Shown here: positions 18,901-26,950 of the stretch, one piece after another | How the letters are laid out: each line of letters opens with the position of its first letter | Position numbering within the stretch: the stretch's first letter is position 1 | DNA from: Citrobacter amalonaticus Y19 | GTDB lineage: Bacteria > Pseudomonadota > Gammaproteobacteria > Enterobacterales > Enterobacteriaceae | Length of the DNA: 64,000 nt | Reading direction: 5' to 3' | Assembly: GCF_000981805.1 (NCBI RefSeq) | Contig: NZ_CP011132.1 | Span: forward strand, 1,550,001-1,614,000 | Notes under the pieces: model-generated | Seen by the model: only the letters and a program-made list of their open reading frames with translations | Databases searched by the model: none | What the model was told of the DNA's origin: nothing | Position numbers and translations under genes: made by a program

Positions 18901-21224
18901 TCTTCTGTGCCACGACCATGAACAATATTAGAGACGCCTTCCGGACGCAGTGGCATTGAAAATCGGGGATTGGCCAGTGCCTGTAGCGTCAGGCTGGGAA
19001 CCTGAACAGGCTCCAGAAGCTTGCCTGTTTCTAATCGGATCATTCTGCCAAAGCTGTAATTCTCGTCGCAATCGATGGCTAACTGCGCCTCCCACGTGTC
19101 CGTATCTGCCCCGGCTCCGACTTTCGTACTGCTAAAAAAGTAGAGATGCTGTGGCTGGTCGTGCCAGTGTTGCGTCAGTTCATCCCCTCCGCCCCGCGCG
19201 ACCGGCCCTGCCCACGGCTTAACGTAGAAACCGGAACTGTCCAGTTCGTTAAATACTGGGATTTCGTAGCCCTCATCCACGTCGTGCCCCCATGCGCCAT
19301 TGACATAAATACGCTGAGTAGCGAAGTGAAAGGCGTGCAGGCACCCCGGCTTATTTTTCGCCGCAGACGCTTCGCCGTCGAAAAGGCGGTACGGTTCGAG
19401 GATCTCAATGTACTCCTCCATTTTGCGCAGCAGCGGACGCCCCAAAAATTCCTCATCTTTCTGCTCCCCGGCAAATTGTGCGCCGGGGACGGTGCTGCGG
19501 GAATAAACCACCACGTGACGTGCTTTATTCCAGACGGTGGCGATACGGCCATAGCGCGTTTTCACCAGTCGTGACAACTGGCCGTTTTCAACGCTGGCGT
19601 CGAACTGCGTGCGCCCCTCATCAAAGGCCGCCTGCACCGCGCCGGTCGCGCCGAGTACCGAGAGCGTCAGTTCCAGCAGACGCACCTCTTTCGTAACGGG
19701 GGTGTGTAACACGGCCATCAGTTCAGAGGCAAACTCAATGGAGTACAGCAGTCCGATGGGCAGCGAACGTGCAGCGGTCGGATCGTTCGGCTGGCTGTCC
19801 ACATAGTTATCCAGCGCGATACGCTGGGAATCACTCAGCGATGCCCCCTCGGGAAGCGGCCAGACAGCTGTGGCTCCCTGCTTTTTACCGCGCAGTATGG
19901 CGCTCATACCTTCCGTCAGATCCAGCTTGCGCAGTGGGTAGTTCGCGTCTTTTAGCGTGAACCGGGCGAGACGATTGACGAAATTTTGTCGGGCGGCGAG
20001 ATGGCGCGTTCTCAGCGTTTTAATGCGCGCTTTCAGGTCGTCAATTGTGATTGCCGCATGAGAGCGAAAATAGGTTTCCAGCAGCGGACTCATGGCAAAG
20101 TCCTGGTCACTGACCGGCAAGGCAATCGCGGGTTGACCAAGCGCTCTGGCTATCTCTGAAACAATCACCGTGCGCTGTAATTCCGGCGTGCGCTGATAGG
20201 TCAACTCCAGCGGATACGCCATCTCGCTAACCATCCGCGTCAGTTCAGCATCCCGCAGAACGGATAGCGTGTCGCCAGGGTGGACGGTATAGCGGCGGTC
20301 TACGCGAGAAGGTCGAACCGTCAACTCCGTGCGTCGGGAAAAACGAAACGGAATCGGTTTCTTGTCAACAATGGGACTGCCCTGTCCGGCGGGCCGAAAG
20401 CGGTCCCCGCGAACCATCGCTTCACCCACCGCCTGCGGTGGAAAATTCAGCGAAACGCTCTCGATACCGAACCGCCACTGCGCCCCGTCAGGATCGTCAC
20501 TTTTCCATTGCGCAATGATATTGCCGGCCTCTTCCGCCAGTTCCGGTTGCAATAACTGCGAGACAATAAACGGCGTGTGGCTAATCTGAATTGCGGTCCC
20601 TTGCCGGGGAGTCAACATCCTTTGTGCCTGTTGCAGCGTGACGGTCCACGTCGTATCCCGTCCGGGCTGCCCGCTTTCACACACGATCTTCAGACTGGCT
20701 TTAGCCTGCGCGTCGGCGATAACAATGCCCTCACCGCAGTTGGCGCTGAAATAAGGCGGCTCGTCTCCGGCTTCTTCTGCCGTCATGTTGCGCAGGGCTG
20801 AACGATGTAAATTCGATTCTGCCAGCACTGGCGAGAGGCTGACGCTGTCCAGTTGCAGCGTCAGTTCGTAGTACATATCGAAAGTGTCTTTTTTCAAAAA
20901 CAGGCTGACCACATGCCCGGTCGTCGCCAGGTTCAGCGCCAGCCCATCAAAATAGACCGTCTTTTGCGATGCCGGTTGTAGCGGTAACGTGGCGGTGCGC
21001 TCAGAAAAACCCGGACGCTCTGTAGATGGAGCCCAGCGAAAAGAGGAATTTTGGCGGGAATCAAACGTCACTGCGACGGCATTATTCACATCAAATTTTA
21101 ACTGGAGGTTATTATCATCATTGAATATCGGCAAAAGACTGACCCGGTCGCTACGTCGACTGCGACGCCAGCCCGCCTCAATACTTTCCATTAAGTCTTG
21201 CCAGGCGGTGGTGAGTTCTGACAT
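15939..21224 (-). CDS. giant coiled-coil/beta-rich protein of unknown function
   Basis: I do not recognise this 1761-residue protein. The ATG at 21224 is preferred over the upstream start at 21263 because GGAGG sits 7 bases before it. Three regions can be seen. Residues ~1-790 are mixed alpha/beta. Residues ~800-1345 are long, charged, heptad-like helices with stretches such as LDEVNKQATALL and VAETTRQVREQF. Residues ~1390-1761 are Gly-rich and look like successive amphipathic beta-strands (for example IGVYGGGGWLTTRAA). There is no signal peptide. The shape, a helical stalk plus beta-rich end, recalls structural, adhesin or toxin-delivery proteins, but this is only an analogy. It is the middle gene between a DUF2235 hydrolase and the 1736-residue protein. 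Confidence 0.85.
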   Translation of the reverse strand: MSELTTAWQDLMESIEAGWRRSRRSDRVSLLPIFNDDNNLQLKFDVNNAVAVTFDSRQNSSFRWAPSTERPGFSERTATLPLQPASQKTVYFDGLALNLATTGHVVSLFLKKDTFDMYYELTLQLDSVSLSPVLAESNLHRSALRNMTAEEAGDEPPYFSANCGEGIVIADAQAKASLKIVCESGQPGRDTTWTVTLQQAQRMLTPRQGTAIQISHTPFIVSQLLQPELAEEAGNIIAQWKSDDPDGAQWRFGIESVSLNFPPQAVGEAMVRGDRFRPAGQGSPIVDKKPIPFRFSRRTELTVRPSRVDRRYTVHPGDTLSVLRDAELTRMVSEMAYPLELTYQRTPELQRTVIVSEIARALGQPAIALPVSDQDFAMSPLLETYFRSHAAITIDDLKARIKTLRTRHLAARQNFVNRLARFTLKDANYPLRKLDLTEGMSAILRGKKQGATAVWPLPEGASLSDSQRIALDNYVDSQPNDPTAARSLPIGLLYSIEFASELMAVLHTPVTKEVRLLELTLSVLGATGAVQAAFDEGRTQFDASVENGQLSRLVKTRYGRIATVWNKARHVVVYSRSTVPGAQFAGEQKDEEFLGRPLLRKMEEYIEILEPYRLFDGEASAAKNKPGCLHAFHFATQRIYVNGAWGHDVDEGYEIPVFNELDSSGFYVKPWAGPVARGGGDELTQHWHDQPQHLYFFSSTKVGAGADTDTWEAQLAIDCDENYSFGRMIRLETGKLLEPVQVPSLTLQALANPRFSMPLRPEGVSNIVHGRGTEELVASIRTMQIERTLATRRVDLSTLPDDEGKNIASLIQHATYSAELKSLDATLQSLFQDAKKLWALFEGNNLETFKARLKKQVDDVFDECTSRLTIEVAQITPGVSEAIDHVKKSLGLARSLSVQMIDELCAQGHAATDHLLTMLSAIHDPNLEVESVKSLLASRYVNLPVQAFVRRSAESLNGAKAVIADLRLFCAEAPNNIAALCPALREITTRADTAYKDLLGITDRDALLLAVDAYCTTMTTLLREGMKSVDELSITIGALKFPAQWQGPQHLRDMLTLPLTNLEQAVATYIATISKVSEQIRNIGDLDAQRAELQKQIPPVLAPLNDTLSLLETFDWQTMHNTTTTLGSVLAAIDTLRGNLFGNATQTFFPPWRQECAAYQALVKKIEDNKPIDKEFADFVAALEALNASLRVPAFTNRSPFSIALTDAWNREFISIDSAVSTLSARLDEVNKQATALLSHNAAVVKAELDRRRGEVKALIEGLSDAGQWVEVANKLQEQVAETTRQVREQFVDQATRLFDQKSREYAKAIDATLKQANRGIAEALPKAGQAIKLVKLLSDPPQLPQLTIRTDNIEYVFDDLKDQIETSPFVARLREVDAGIKELGLTIPSCELNGNIVPASLRGVDFSQIVRNTAIDFENFFKKFKLPDLPDDAIRISHHIDPKTRSASIKAVIDHQFTSTESLFEIPPLSLDVRKPTLVATSDVDISPSEATRTRTQALFSGDWILNFSGQPLVTFADARIQYSEASGFTFDLDPKNIEPHAALKFIGDVLRGAMPEVPPYVEIVKNKDGIPTGASVSQKQAFGPLEYGGVSLGQSVLASGFRLNMNDGMMQIETYFGIGEKASPVSMQIGVYGGGGWLTTRAAAVNKNGKLTSEYEASIGVALVSTKTFNLAGVAEGSYAIRLFVEAGFSSDSSQNFFAAGVQMTGSAKVLGYLTAWLNLLVQVEHRNGQMKGRGHLDISIEVCWCYTAHISRTVEQDL

Positions 21225-21394
21225 TGCAACCTCCAGGGAATAATGAAGACGAAACCGCGGCATCCGTTGAGTGCGTCACGTTTATTTTTACTTATTTCAC
21301 CCTTCAGAATAGTGCAGTGAATTTCAGGGTTACTCTAAGAGAAAAAGGTTATTCAACCGGAGGGAATCACACTGGGGCATTAATATGAATATCT

Positions 21395-22507
21395 TTAGAG
21401 TAAATCCGCGATCCCCGGATCATCGCCTTCAATCGAATAATAGCGAGGAATATTGGCGGGTCGATAATCCGGATTGGCGTTCATTAAATTGACCACCGAC
21501 TCATGCACGCTGATTACGCCCGTCATTGGCCGTGGAACCGGTTGACCAAACGGGGGCATCGCGCCAATTTTGAGTTCACGCTGATGATCCTCCCCGGTCC
21601 AGACCAGACGGGGTAGCCACTCGGCAAACTTCCACCCCAGCAGCATGGAGTCATGAATGGCGGGAAATCCCGGCATGCGAATCGACAGCTCTTTTTTGGC
21701 GCGGGAAAAGTCAATGCGCAGTCCGCTGCGCCAGGCTTCGCCCAGCATCCAGCGAAACGTCATCAACGCCAGTTGCGACTGCGGTGGCGGATAACCACCG
21801 CCAACGTCAGAATGCACTCCGGCAAACCACACCTCTTTAAGATCCGTCTTCATGTCATCATTTTTGCGCCAGAGATGCTGGCGAAAAAAACAGCGCCGCT
21901 CGTCAATGGACACCGCATGACGGACAATTTCAACCACGGGATTGTTCGCGGTATAAGGAATAATGACCGGATCGTAAATCCAGCCCACCGATTTCACGGT
22001 ATCAAACAGGCCAAGAAAATGGACGCTCACCCGCCGACCGAAGGTGGACTTGAAACGCGCCTGTAGTTTGAAGTCTGGGGCATGATTTTCCCCGGTTCGT
22101 GCCAGCAGCATCGCCCATGCATAGTCAAAAAGATGCGCCTGATAACCTTCGACAATTCCCGCCGTGTGAATCAGCGCCGCCAGCGCTCTGGCGGCATAGG
22201 CACCACGGGAAAAGCCGAACAGATAGATGTCATCGCCCTGACGGTAATTCTCTGCCAGGAAGTGATAAGCCCCTTCGACATTGCGCTTGAGTCCCCAGCC
22301 AAACGCCAGTCCACAGATCCGCGAAGGCACCTTTTGCCATTCAAAGAGCGTCTCCTTGACGCCAAACGTCCCGACGCCCTGATCGTAATAGGTCAGCACG
22401 TCCTCGCGACCTTTAGGCAGTGAGCGCAGCAACCGAATCACATTCGTTGGTTTATGACTGAAACGATTGCCTGTGCCATCCAGAAAAATAACGAGCTGTC
22501 GTCCCAT
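21395..22507 (-). CDS. DUF2235 alpha/beta hydrolase (Tle1-like lipase fold)
   Basis: A 370-residue member of the DUF2235 family, which includes the type VI phospholipase effector Tle1 and many uncharacterised hydrolases. Visible marks are DGTGN (10-14), the nucleophile elbow GFSRG with Ser100, Asp169 in LGLFDTV, the conserved VHSDVGGGYP (231-240, Asp234) and a late VHESV that supplies the usual histidine. Start chosen at the ATG at 22507, with GGAGG five bases upstream; a GTG at 22519 would overlap that site. No signal peptide. It is first of a three-gene minus-strand set, ~170 bases before the 1761-residue gene. No VgrG, PAAR, Hcp or recognisable immunity gene is near, so a type VI role is not supported. 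Substrate unknown. Confidence 0.88.
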   Translation of the reverse strand: MGRQLVIFLDGTGNRFSHKPTNVIRLLRSLPKGREDVLTYYDQGVGTFGVKETLFEWQKVPSRICGLAFGWGLKRNVEGAYHFLAENYRQGDDIYLFGFSRGAYAARALAALIHTAGIVEGYQAHLFDYAWAMLLARTGENHAPDFKLQARFKSTFGRRVSVHFLGLFDTVKSVGWIYDPVIIPYTANNPVVEIVRHAVSIDERRCFFRQHLWRKNDDMKTDLKEVWFAGVHSDVGGGYPPPQSQLALMTFRWMLGEAWRSGLRIDFSRAKKELSIRMPGFPAIHDSMLLGWKFAEWLPRLVWTGEDHQRELKIGAMPPFGQPVPRPMTGVISVHESVVNLMNANPDYRPANIPRYYSIEGDDPGIADLL

Positions 22508-23074
22508 CGTAACCTCCACTATTTCGCGTCGGACAGGCTGTGGTTGAACAGAGAGTAGAACGCAATGCGTGTTCTGAAGGGTTGTTGGCGATCAACTCTA
22601 CAGCGAATGATCAATAAATGACGGCGGTAAATAATAGTCAGAAACACGCTGATTATTACCCTGCGTAAAAATGGGATTTATTACATAATGATGAAGATTT
22701 CTTTCAAGAAATCACTCATCTCATTTCATGAAATTGAAAAGCAAGTGGATAATAAAAAGATACCCTTAGTCACCTCACGCCGGTGACGTTATTCTTCTCA
22801 ATGATCAAACAGATGGACTATACTTTTCAGAAGTCGATTAGTTTAAAAAGTCGCCTAAAAAGGATTTTTCTTGCTACTTTTGGCTATATCCCTAATTATT
22901 TCAGGCTTACTTCGTCTGATTGCATGAAAATATGGCTTAAGGCATTACACTATTTCATTAATGTCACCCTGCTACATTTCAGGTGTTCTGTGTTTCAGAT
23001 TCGTCTTACACTCCCGAATGTGCATATGACCCAGGCCACAATGATGTTCGCTAACCACTGTAAGGATCTACATC
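22508..23074. other. divergent intergenic region between DUF2235 gene and dosC
   Basis: 567 bases carrying the promoters of the giant cluster (minus) and dosCP (plus). Three palindromes occur close together: GATTTCTT-TC-AAGAAATC at 22696-22713, ATTTCATGAAAT about 20 bases further on, and GTCACC/GGTGAC at 22769-22787. They may be regulator sites. The only plus-strand ORF here has no ribosome site worth the name and runs into dosC, so I do not call it. Confidence 0.5.
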
Positions 23075-24457
23075 ATGGAGATGTATCTTAAAAGAATGAA
23101 AAACGAATGGGAGGCACTGGTTGAAAACACCCAACCGCACATTCGTCAGCTTGCTTCTGAGATTGCGAAGGCCCATGCACATACCTTGAGCATTGAGTTC
23201 TATCGCGATGTTCTCACCGATCCGCATGCCGAAGAGTTTTTGAGTAATGAACAGGTTGAGAGACAGCTTAAAAAAGCCCTCGAGCGCTGGATTATCAGCG
23301 TTCTCTCCTGCGACGTTGGCGATATTGATCAGCTTATAAAAAATCAGCATACGGTTGCTGAGGTGCACGCGCGTATTGGTATTCCGGTCGAACTGGTCGA
23401 AATGGGGTTCCGGGTTCTGAAAAAGATCCTCTACCCCATCATTATTGATGGTCACCATGATTCAGTTGAAAAATTGCAGGTTTATCATTTCTCCATTAAT
23501 AGTATCGATCTGGCAATGGAAGTGATGTCCCGCGCCTTCTCCTTCAGTGAAAGTAGCGCCGCCAAAGAAGATGAAAACTATCGTATTTTTACCCTACTGG
23601 AAAATGCGGAAGAAGAGAAAGAACGACAAATAGGCGCACTGCTTTCATGGGAAATGGACATTATTTATAAAGTGCTACTCGATTCCGACCTTGGCAACAG
23701 CCTGCCGCTGAGCCAGGCGGATTTTGGCTTGTGGTTCAATCACAAAGGTCGCCATTATTTCAGCGGCATTGCCGAAGTGGGTCATATTTCACGTTTAATT
23801 CAGGATTTTGACGGCATTTTCCATAATACCAACGGCTCGACAAAAGCGCTGAATAATAAAGCCGCGCGCGTGAAGTTCCTGCTGCAAATCCGCAATTCCA
23901 TTTCGCAGATCATCACCCTGCTGCGTGAATTGTTTGAAGAAGTTTCCCGCCATGAGGTGGGAATGGACGTGTTGACTAAATTACTGAATCGTCGCTTCCT
24001 GCCGACCATTTTTAAACGTGAAATCGCCCATGCTAATCGCGCCGGCACCCCGCTCTCGGTATTGATTATCGACGTCGATAAATTTAAAGAGATCAATGAT
24101 ACCTGGGGACACAATACCGGTGATGATATTCTGCGCCGGGTTTCTCAGGCTTTTTATGATAACGTCCGCAGCAGCGATTATGTTTTCCGCTACGGCGGCG
24201 ATGAATTTATTATTGTTCTCACCGAAGCGAACCAGACGGATACACTGCGCACCGCCGAACGCATTCGCAGTCGCGTTGAGAAAACCAAAATTAAATCGCC
24301 GGATGGTGAAATCATTCCGCTTTCGCTGTCAATTGGCGCCGCCATGTTTAATGGTCACCCGGATTACGAGCGCTTAATTCAGATCGCAGATGAAGCGTTG
24401 TATACGGCAAAAAGACGCGGCAGGAATTGTGTCGAACTCTGGAAACCAGCTTCCTGA
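23075..24457 (+). CDS. dosC: DosC, haem oxygen-sensor diguanylate cyclase
   Basis: Makes cyclic di-GMP from two GTP when its haem binds oxygen (E. coli yddV/dosC). It is 460 residues. The N-terminal globin-coupled sensor domain (~1-155) keeps the proximal haem ligand His98 in AEVHARIGIP. A helical middle domain follows. The C-terminal GGDEF domain (~295-455) has an intact catalytic YGGDEF preceded by IDVDKFKEIND. The ATG at 23075 has AAGGA upstream and gives the start MEMY known from E. coli. dosP follows after 26 bases on the same strand; the paired enzymes act together in E. coli in an RNA-degradation complex with PNPase. Expression there is RpoS-dependent; I could not pin the promoter. Confidence 0.96.
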   Translation: MEMYLKRMKNEWEALVENTQPHIRQLASEIAKAHAHTLSIEFYRDVLTDPHAEEFLSNEQVERQLKKALERWIISVLSCDVGDIDQLIKNQHTVAEVHARIGIPVELVEMGFRVLKKILYPIIIDGHHDSVEKLQVYHFSINSIDLAMEVMSRAFSFSESSAAKEDENYRIFTLLENAEEEKERQIGALLSWEMDIIYKVLLDSDLGNSLPLSQADFGLWFNHKGRHYFSGIAEVGHISRLIQDFDGIFHNTNGSTKALNNKAARVKFLLQIRNSISQIITLLRELFEEVSRHEVGMDVLTKLLNRRFLPTIFKREIAHANRAGTPLSVLIIDVDKFKEINDTWGHNTGDDILRRVSQAFYDNVRSSDYVFRYGGDEFIIVLTEANQTDTLRTAERIRSRVEKTKIKSPDGEIIPLSLSIGAAMFNGHPDYERLIQIADEALYTAKRRGRNCVELWKPAS

Positions 24458-24483
24458 GAAATATCCGGATGCAGAGGTAAAAA

Positions 24484-26889
24484 ATGAAGCTAACCGACGT
24501 TGAAGGCTCCGGAGACAGCATTTTCTTTCCTGCTCTTGAGCAGAATATGATGGGAGCGGTATTAATTAATGAGAATGACGAAGTTCTGTTTTTTAATCCG
24601 GCAGCGGAAAAGCTTTGGGGATATCGTCGGGACGAAGTGATCGGTAATGGTATCTCGATGCTCATTCCTCATGATTTACGCCCGGCTCACCCGGATTATA
24701 TTCGTCATAACCGTGAAGGCGGTCAGGCCCGCGTAGAAGGCATGAGCCGGGAATTGCAGCTGGAACGAAAAGACGGCAGCAAAGTCTGGACGCGTTTTGC
24801 CCTGTCAAAAGTGAACGTGGCGGGCAAGATTTTCTATCTGGCGCTGGTGCGTGATGCCAGCGTAGAGATGGAGCAAAAAGAACAGAAACGTCTGCTGGTG
24901 CTGGCAGTCGATCATCTCGATCGCCCGGTGATTGTGCTCGACCCTGCGCGGCGCATTGTTCAGTGTAACCGCGCCTTTACCGAGATGTTTGGCTACGGGA
25001 TCACCGATGCGGCAGGCCAGCAGCCGGATGACCTGCTCAATATCCCTGAAGAGCCGTCGGATAATCGCCAGAGACTCAAACAGTTACTCTGGAAAACGAC
25101 CCGCGATCAGGATGAATTTCTGATGGTCACCCGCGCGGGCGAAAAGATCTGGATTAAGGCCTCTGTCAGCCCGGTTCATAACCCGCGTAGTGAACTGCAA
25201 AACCTGGTGATGACCTTTTCTGATATCACCGAAGAACGGCAGATTCGCCAGCTCGAAGGCAATATTCTGGCGGCGATGTGCACCAGCCCGCCGTTTCACG
25301 AAATGGGTGACATTATTTGCCGCAATATCGAAGCGGTACTGCGAGAAACGCATGTCTCGCTGTATGCCTTGAAAGATAACGCCCCTCAGTTCTGGGCCGC
25401 GTCCTCAAGAGAGATCGACGCGAAAGAGTTAAGCGTCTGGACGCTCACCATTCGTCAACGTGATGGTGAGCCGGCCGGGACGCTATTAATTAAAACAGCC
25501 AAAGGGAAAGAGACCAGCGCCTTTATTGAACGCGTGGCGGATATCAGTCAGCATATGGCGGCCCTGGCGCTGGAACAGGAGAAAAGCCGCCAGCATATCG
25601 AGCATCTCCTGCAGTTTGACCCGCTCACCGGTCTGCCCAATCGTAATCACCTGCACGCCTATCTCGACGATCTCATTGTCGGCGCAAAAGCCTTCTCGCC
25701 GGTGGTGTTTCTCATCAGCGTCGATCACTTCCAGGATGTCATCGACAGCCTCGGCTATGCCGTGGCCGATCAGGTTTTGCAGCAGGTCATCAATAAAATC
25801 CGCGAACGGCTCAGACCCAATCAGTATTTAAGCCGTATCGAAGGCACGCAGTTCGTGTTGGTCAGTGACGACCACGAAATGAGTAACATCACCCAGTTTG
25901 CAGATGAACTGATTAACATCGGCAGTGAAGCGACACTTTTTGACGACAAGCCCTTCCCGCTGACTTTCAGCATCGGGATTAGCTATGAAGCGGGAAGAGA
26001 ACGTGATTATCTGCTTTCCACCGCCCACAACGCGATGGATTTCATTCGTAAAGCGGGGGGTAACGGCTGGCAGTTCTTCAACCCGGAAATGAACCTCGCG
26101 GTGAAAGAACGTCTGCAACTGGGCGCGGCGTTGAAAAATGCCATTGTCAGTAACCAGTTGCGGTTGGTGTACCAGCCGCAGATTTTTGCCCAGACAGGTG
26201 AACTGTATGGTTTTGAAGCGCTTGCGCGCTGGAGCGACCCGGTGCACGGTCACGTACCGCCCAACCGCTTTATTCCGCTCGCCGAAGAGACGGGCGAAAT
26301 TGAGAATATTGGTCGCTGGGTGGTCAGAGAAGCGTGTCGCCAGTTGGCGGAATGGCGCACGATGTCGCTGACTATTCCGACGCTGTCGGTAAACCTCTCC
26401 GCCCTGCACTTTCGCAGCAATCAGTTGCCGGACCAGGTGTCGGAAGCCATGGTGGAATTCGCTATTCCGGGCGATCAACTGACGGTCGAAATCACCGAAA
26501 GCATGATGATGGAGCAGGATGAAGAGATCCTCAGGCGCATTGAGATCTTACGCAACATGGGCGTGGGATTGTCGATCGATGATTTCGGCACCGGTTTTTC
26601 CGGCCTCTCCCGTCTGGTCAGCCTGCCCGTGACGGAATTAAAAATTGATAAAACCTTTGTCGATCGTTGCCAGACCGAGAAGCGCATTCAGTCGTTGCTG
26701 GAAGCGATTATCAGTATTGGGCAGAGTCTGAACCTGGTGGTGATTGCGGAAGGCGTTGAGACGAAGGAACAATTTGAGCTGTTGCGCTCGATGAATTGTC
26801 CGGTGATTCAGGGATATTATTTTTCCCGCCCCATTCCGGCAAATGAGATTGCCACCTGGATGCAGACGGCGCTGCCGTTGAAAACCTGA
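24484..26889 (+). CDS. dosP: DosP, haem oxygen-sensor cyclic-di-GMP phosphodiesterase
   Basis: Linearises cyclic di-GMP to pGpG, stimulated by oxygen on haem. The 801 residues show the E. coli order: PAS-A with haem (~20-120), PAS-B (~140-255), a GAF-like region, a degenerate GGDEF domain whose signature reads EGTQF, and an active EAL domain (GFEALARW, ~545-790). His69 (RPAHP) and Met87 (VEGMSRE) correspond to the published haem ligands His77 and Met95, whose numbering comes from a longer N-terminus. Loss of GGDEF with intact EAL makes it a phosphodiesterase only. Co-transcribed with dosC and followed by a strong hairpin shared with the convergent chemoreceptor gene. Confidence 0.96.
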   Translation: MKLTDVEGSGDSIFFPALEQNMMGAVLINENDEVLFFNPAAEKLWGYRRDEVIGNGISMLIPHDLRPAHPDYIRHNREGGQARVEGMSRELQLERKDGSKVWTRFALSKVNVAGKIFYLALVRDASVEMEQKEQKRLLVLAVDHLDRPVIVLDPARRIVQCNRAFTEMFGYGITDAAGQQPDDLLNIPEEPSDNRQRLKQLLWKTTRDQDEFLMVTRAGEKIWIKASVSPVHNPRSELQNLVMTFSDITEERQIRQLEGNILAAMCTSPPFHEMGDIICRNIEAVLRETHVSLYALKDNAPQFWAASSREIDAKELSVWTLTIRQRDGEPAGTLLIKTAKGKETSAFIERVADISQHMAALALEQEKSRQHIEHLLQFDPLTGLPNRNHLHAYLDDLIVGAKAFSPVVFLISVDHFQDVIDSLGYAVADQVLQQVINKIRERLRPNQYLSRIEGTQFVLVSDDHEMSNITQFADELINIGSEATLFDDKPFPLTFSIGISYEAGRERDYLLSTAHNAMDFIRKAGGNGWQFFNPEMNLAVKERLQLGAALKNAIVSNQLRLVYQPQIFAQTGELYGFEALARWSDPVHGHVPPNRFIPLAEETGEIENIGRWVVREACRQLAEWRTMSLTIPTLSVNLSALHFRSNQLPDQVSEAMVEFAIPGDQLTVEITESMMMEQDEEILRRIEILRNMGVGLSIDDFGTGFSGLSRLVSLPVTELKIDKTFVDRCQTEKRIQSLLEAIISIGQSLNLVVIAEGVETKEQFELLRSMNCPVIQGYYFSRPIPANEIATWMQTALPLKT

Positions 26890-26904
26890 TTTGCCGTGAT
26901 GAGA

Positions 26905-26933
26905 TGCCCGGTAACACTTTCGCTTACCGGGCA
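26905..26933. terminator. bidirectional hairpin between dosP and mcp
   Basis: A 10-bp perfect stem (TGCCCGGTAA / TTACCGGGCA) between two convergent genes. The same arm motif recurs at several other gene ends in this window. Confidence 0.8.
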
Positions 26934-26950
26934 ATCCTGTCACAACGACA

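Noticed and set aside
20253..20288. LysM-like stretch YTVHPGDTLSVL in the 1761-aa protein
   Set aside because: Only the first half of a LysM motif is visible, single copy, in the middle of a protein without a signal peptide; probably chance.
21395..22507. Type VI effector assignment (Tle1) for the DUF2235 gene
   Set aside because: No VgrG, PAAR, Hcp or immunity gene in the window; DUF2235 is broader than Tle1.
22783..23091. 102-residue plus-strand ORF in the dosC upstream region
   Set aside because: No usable ribosome site, no recognised family, and it overlaps the dosC start in another frame.
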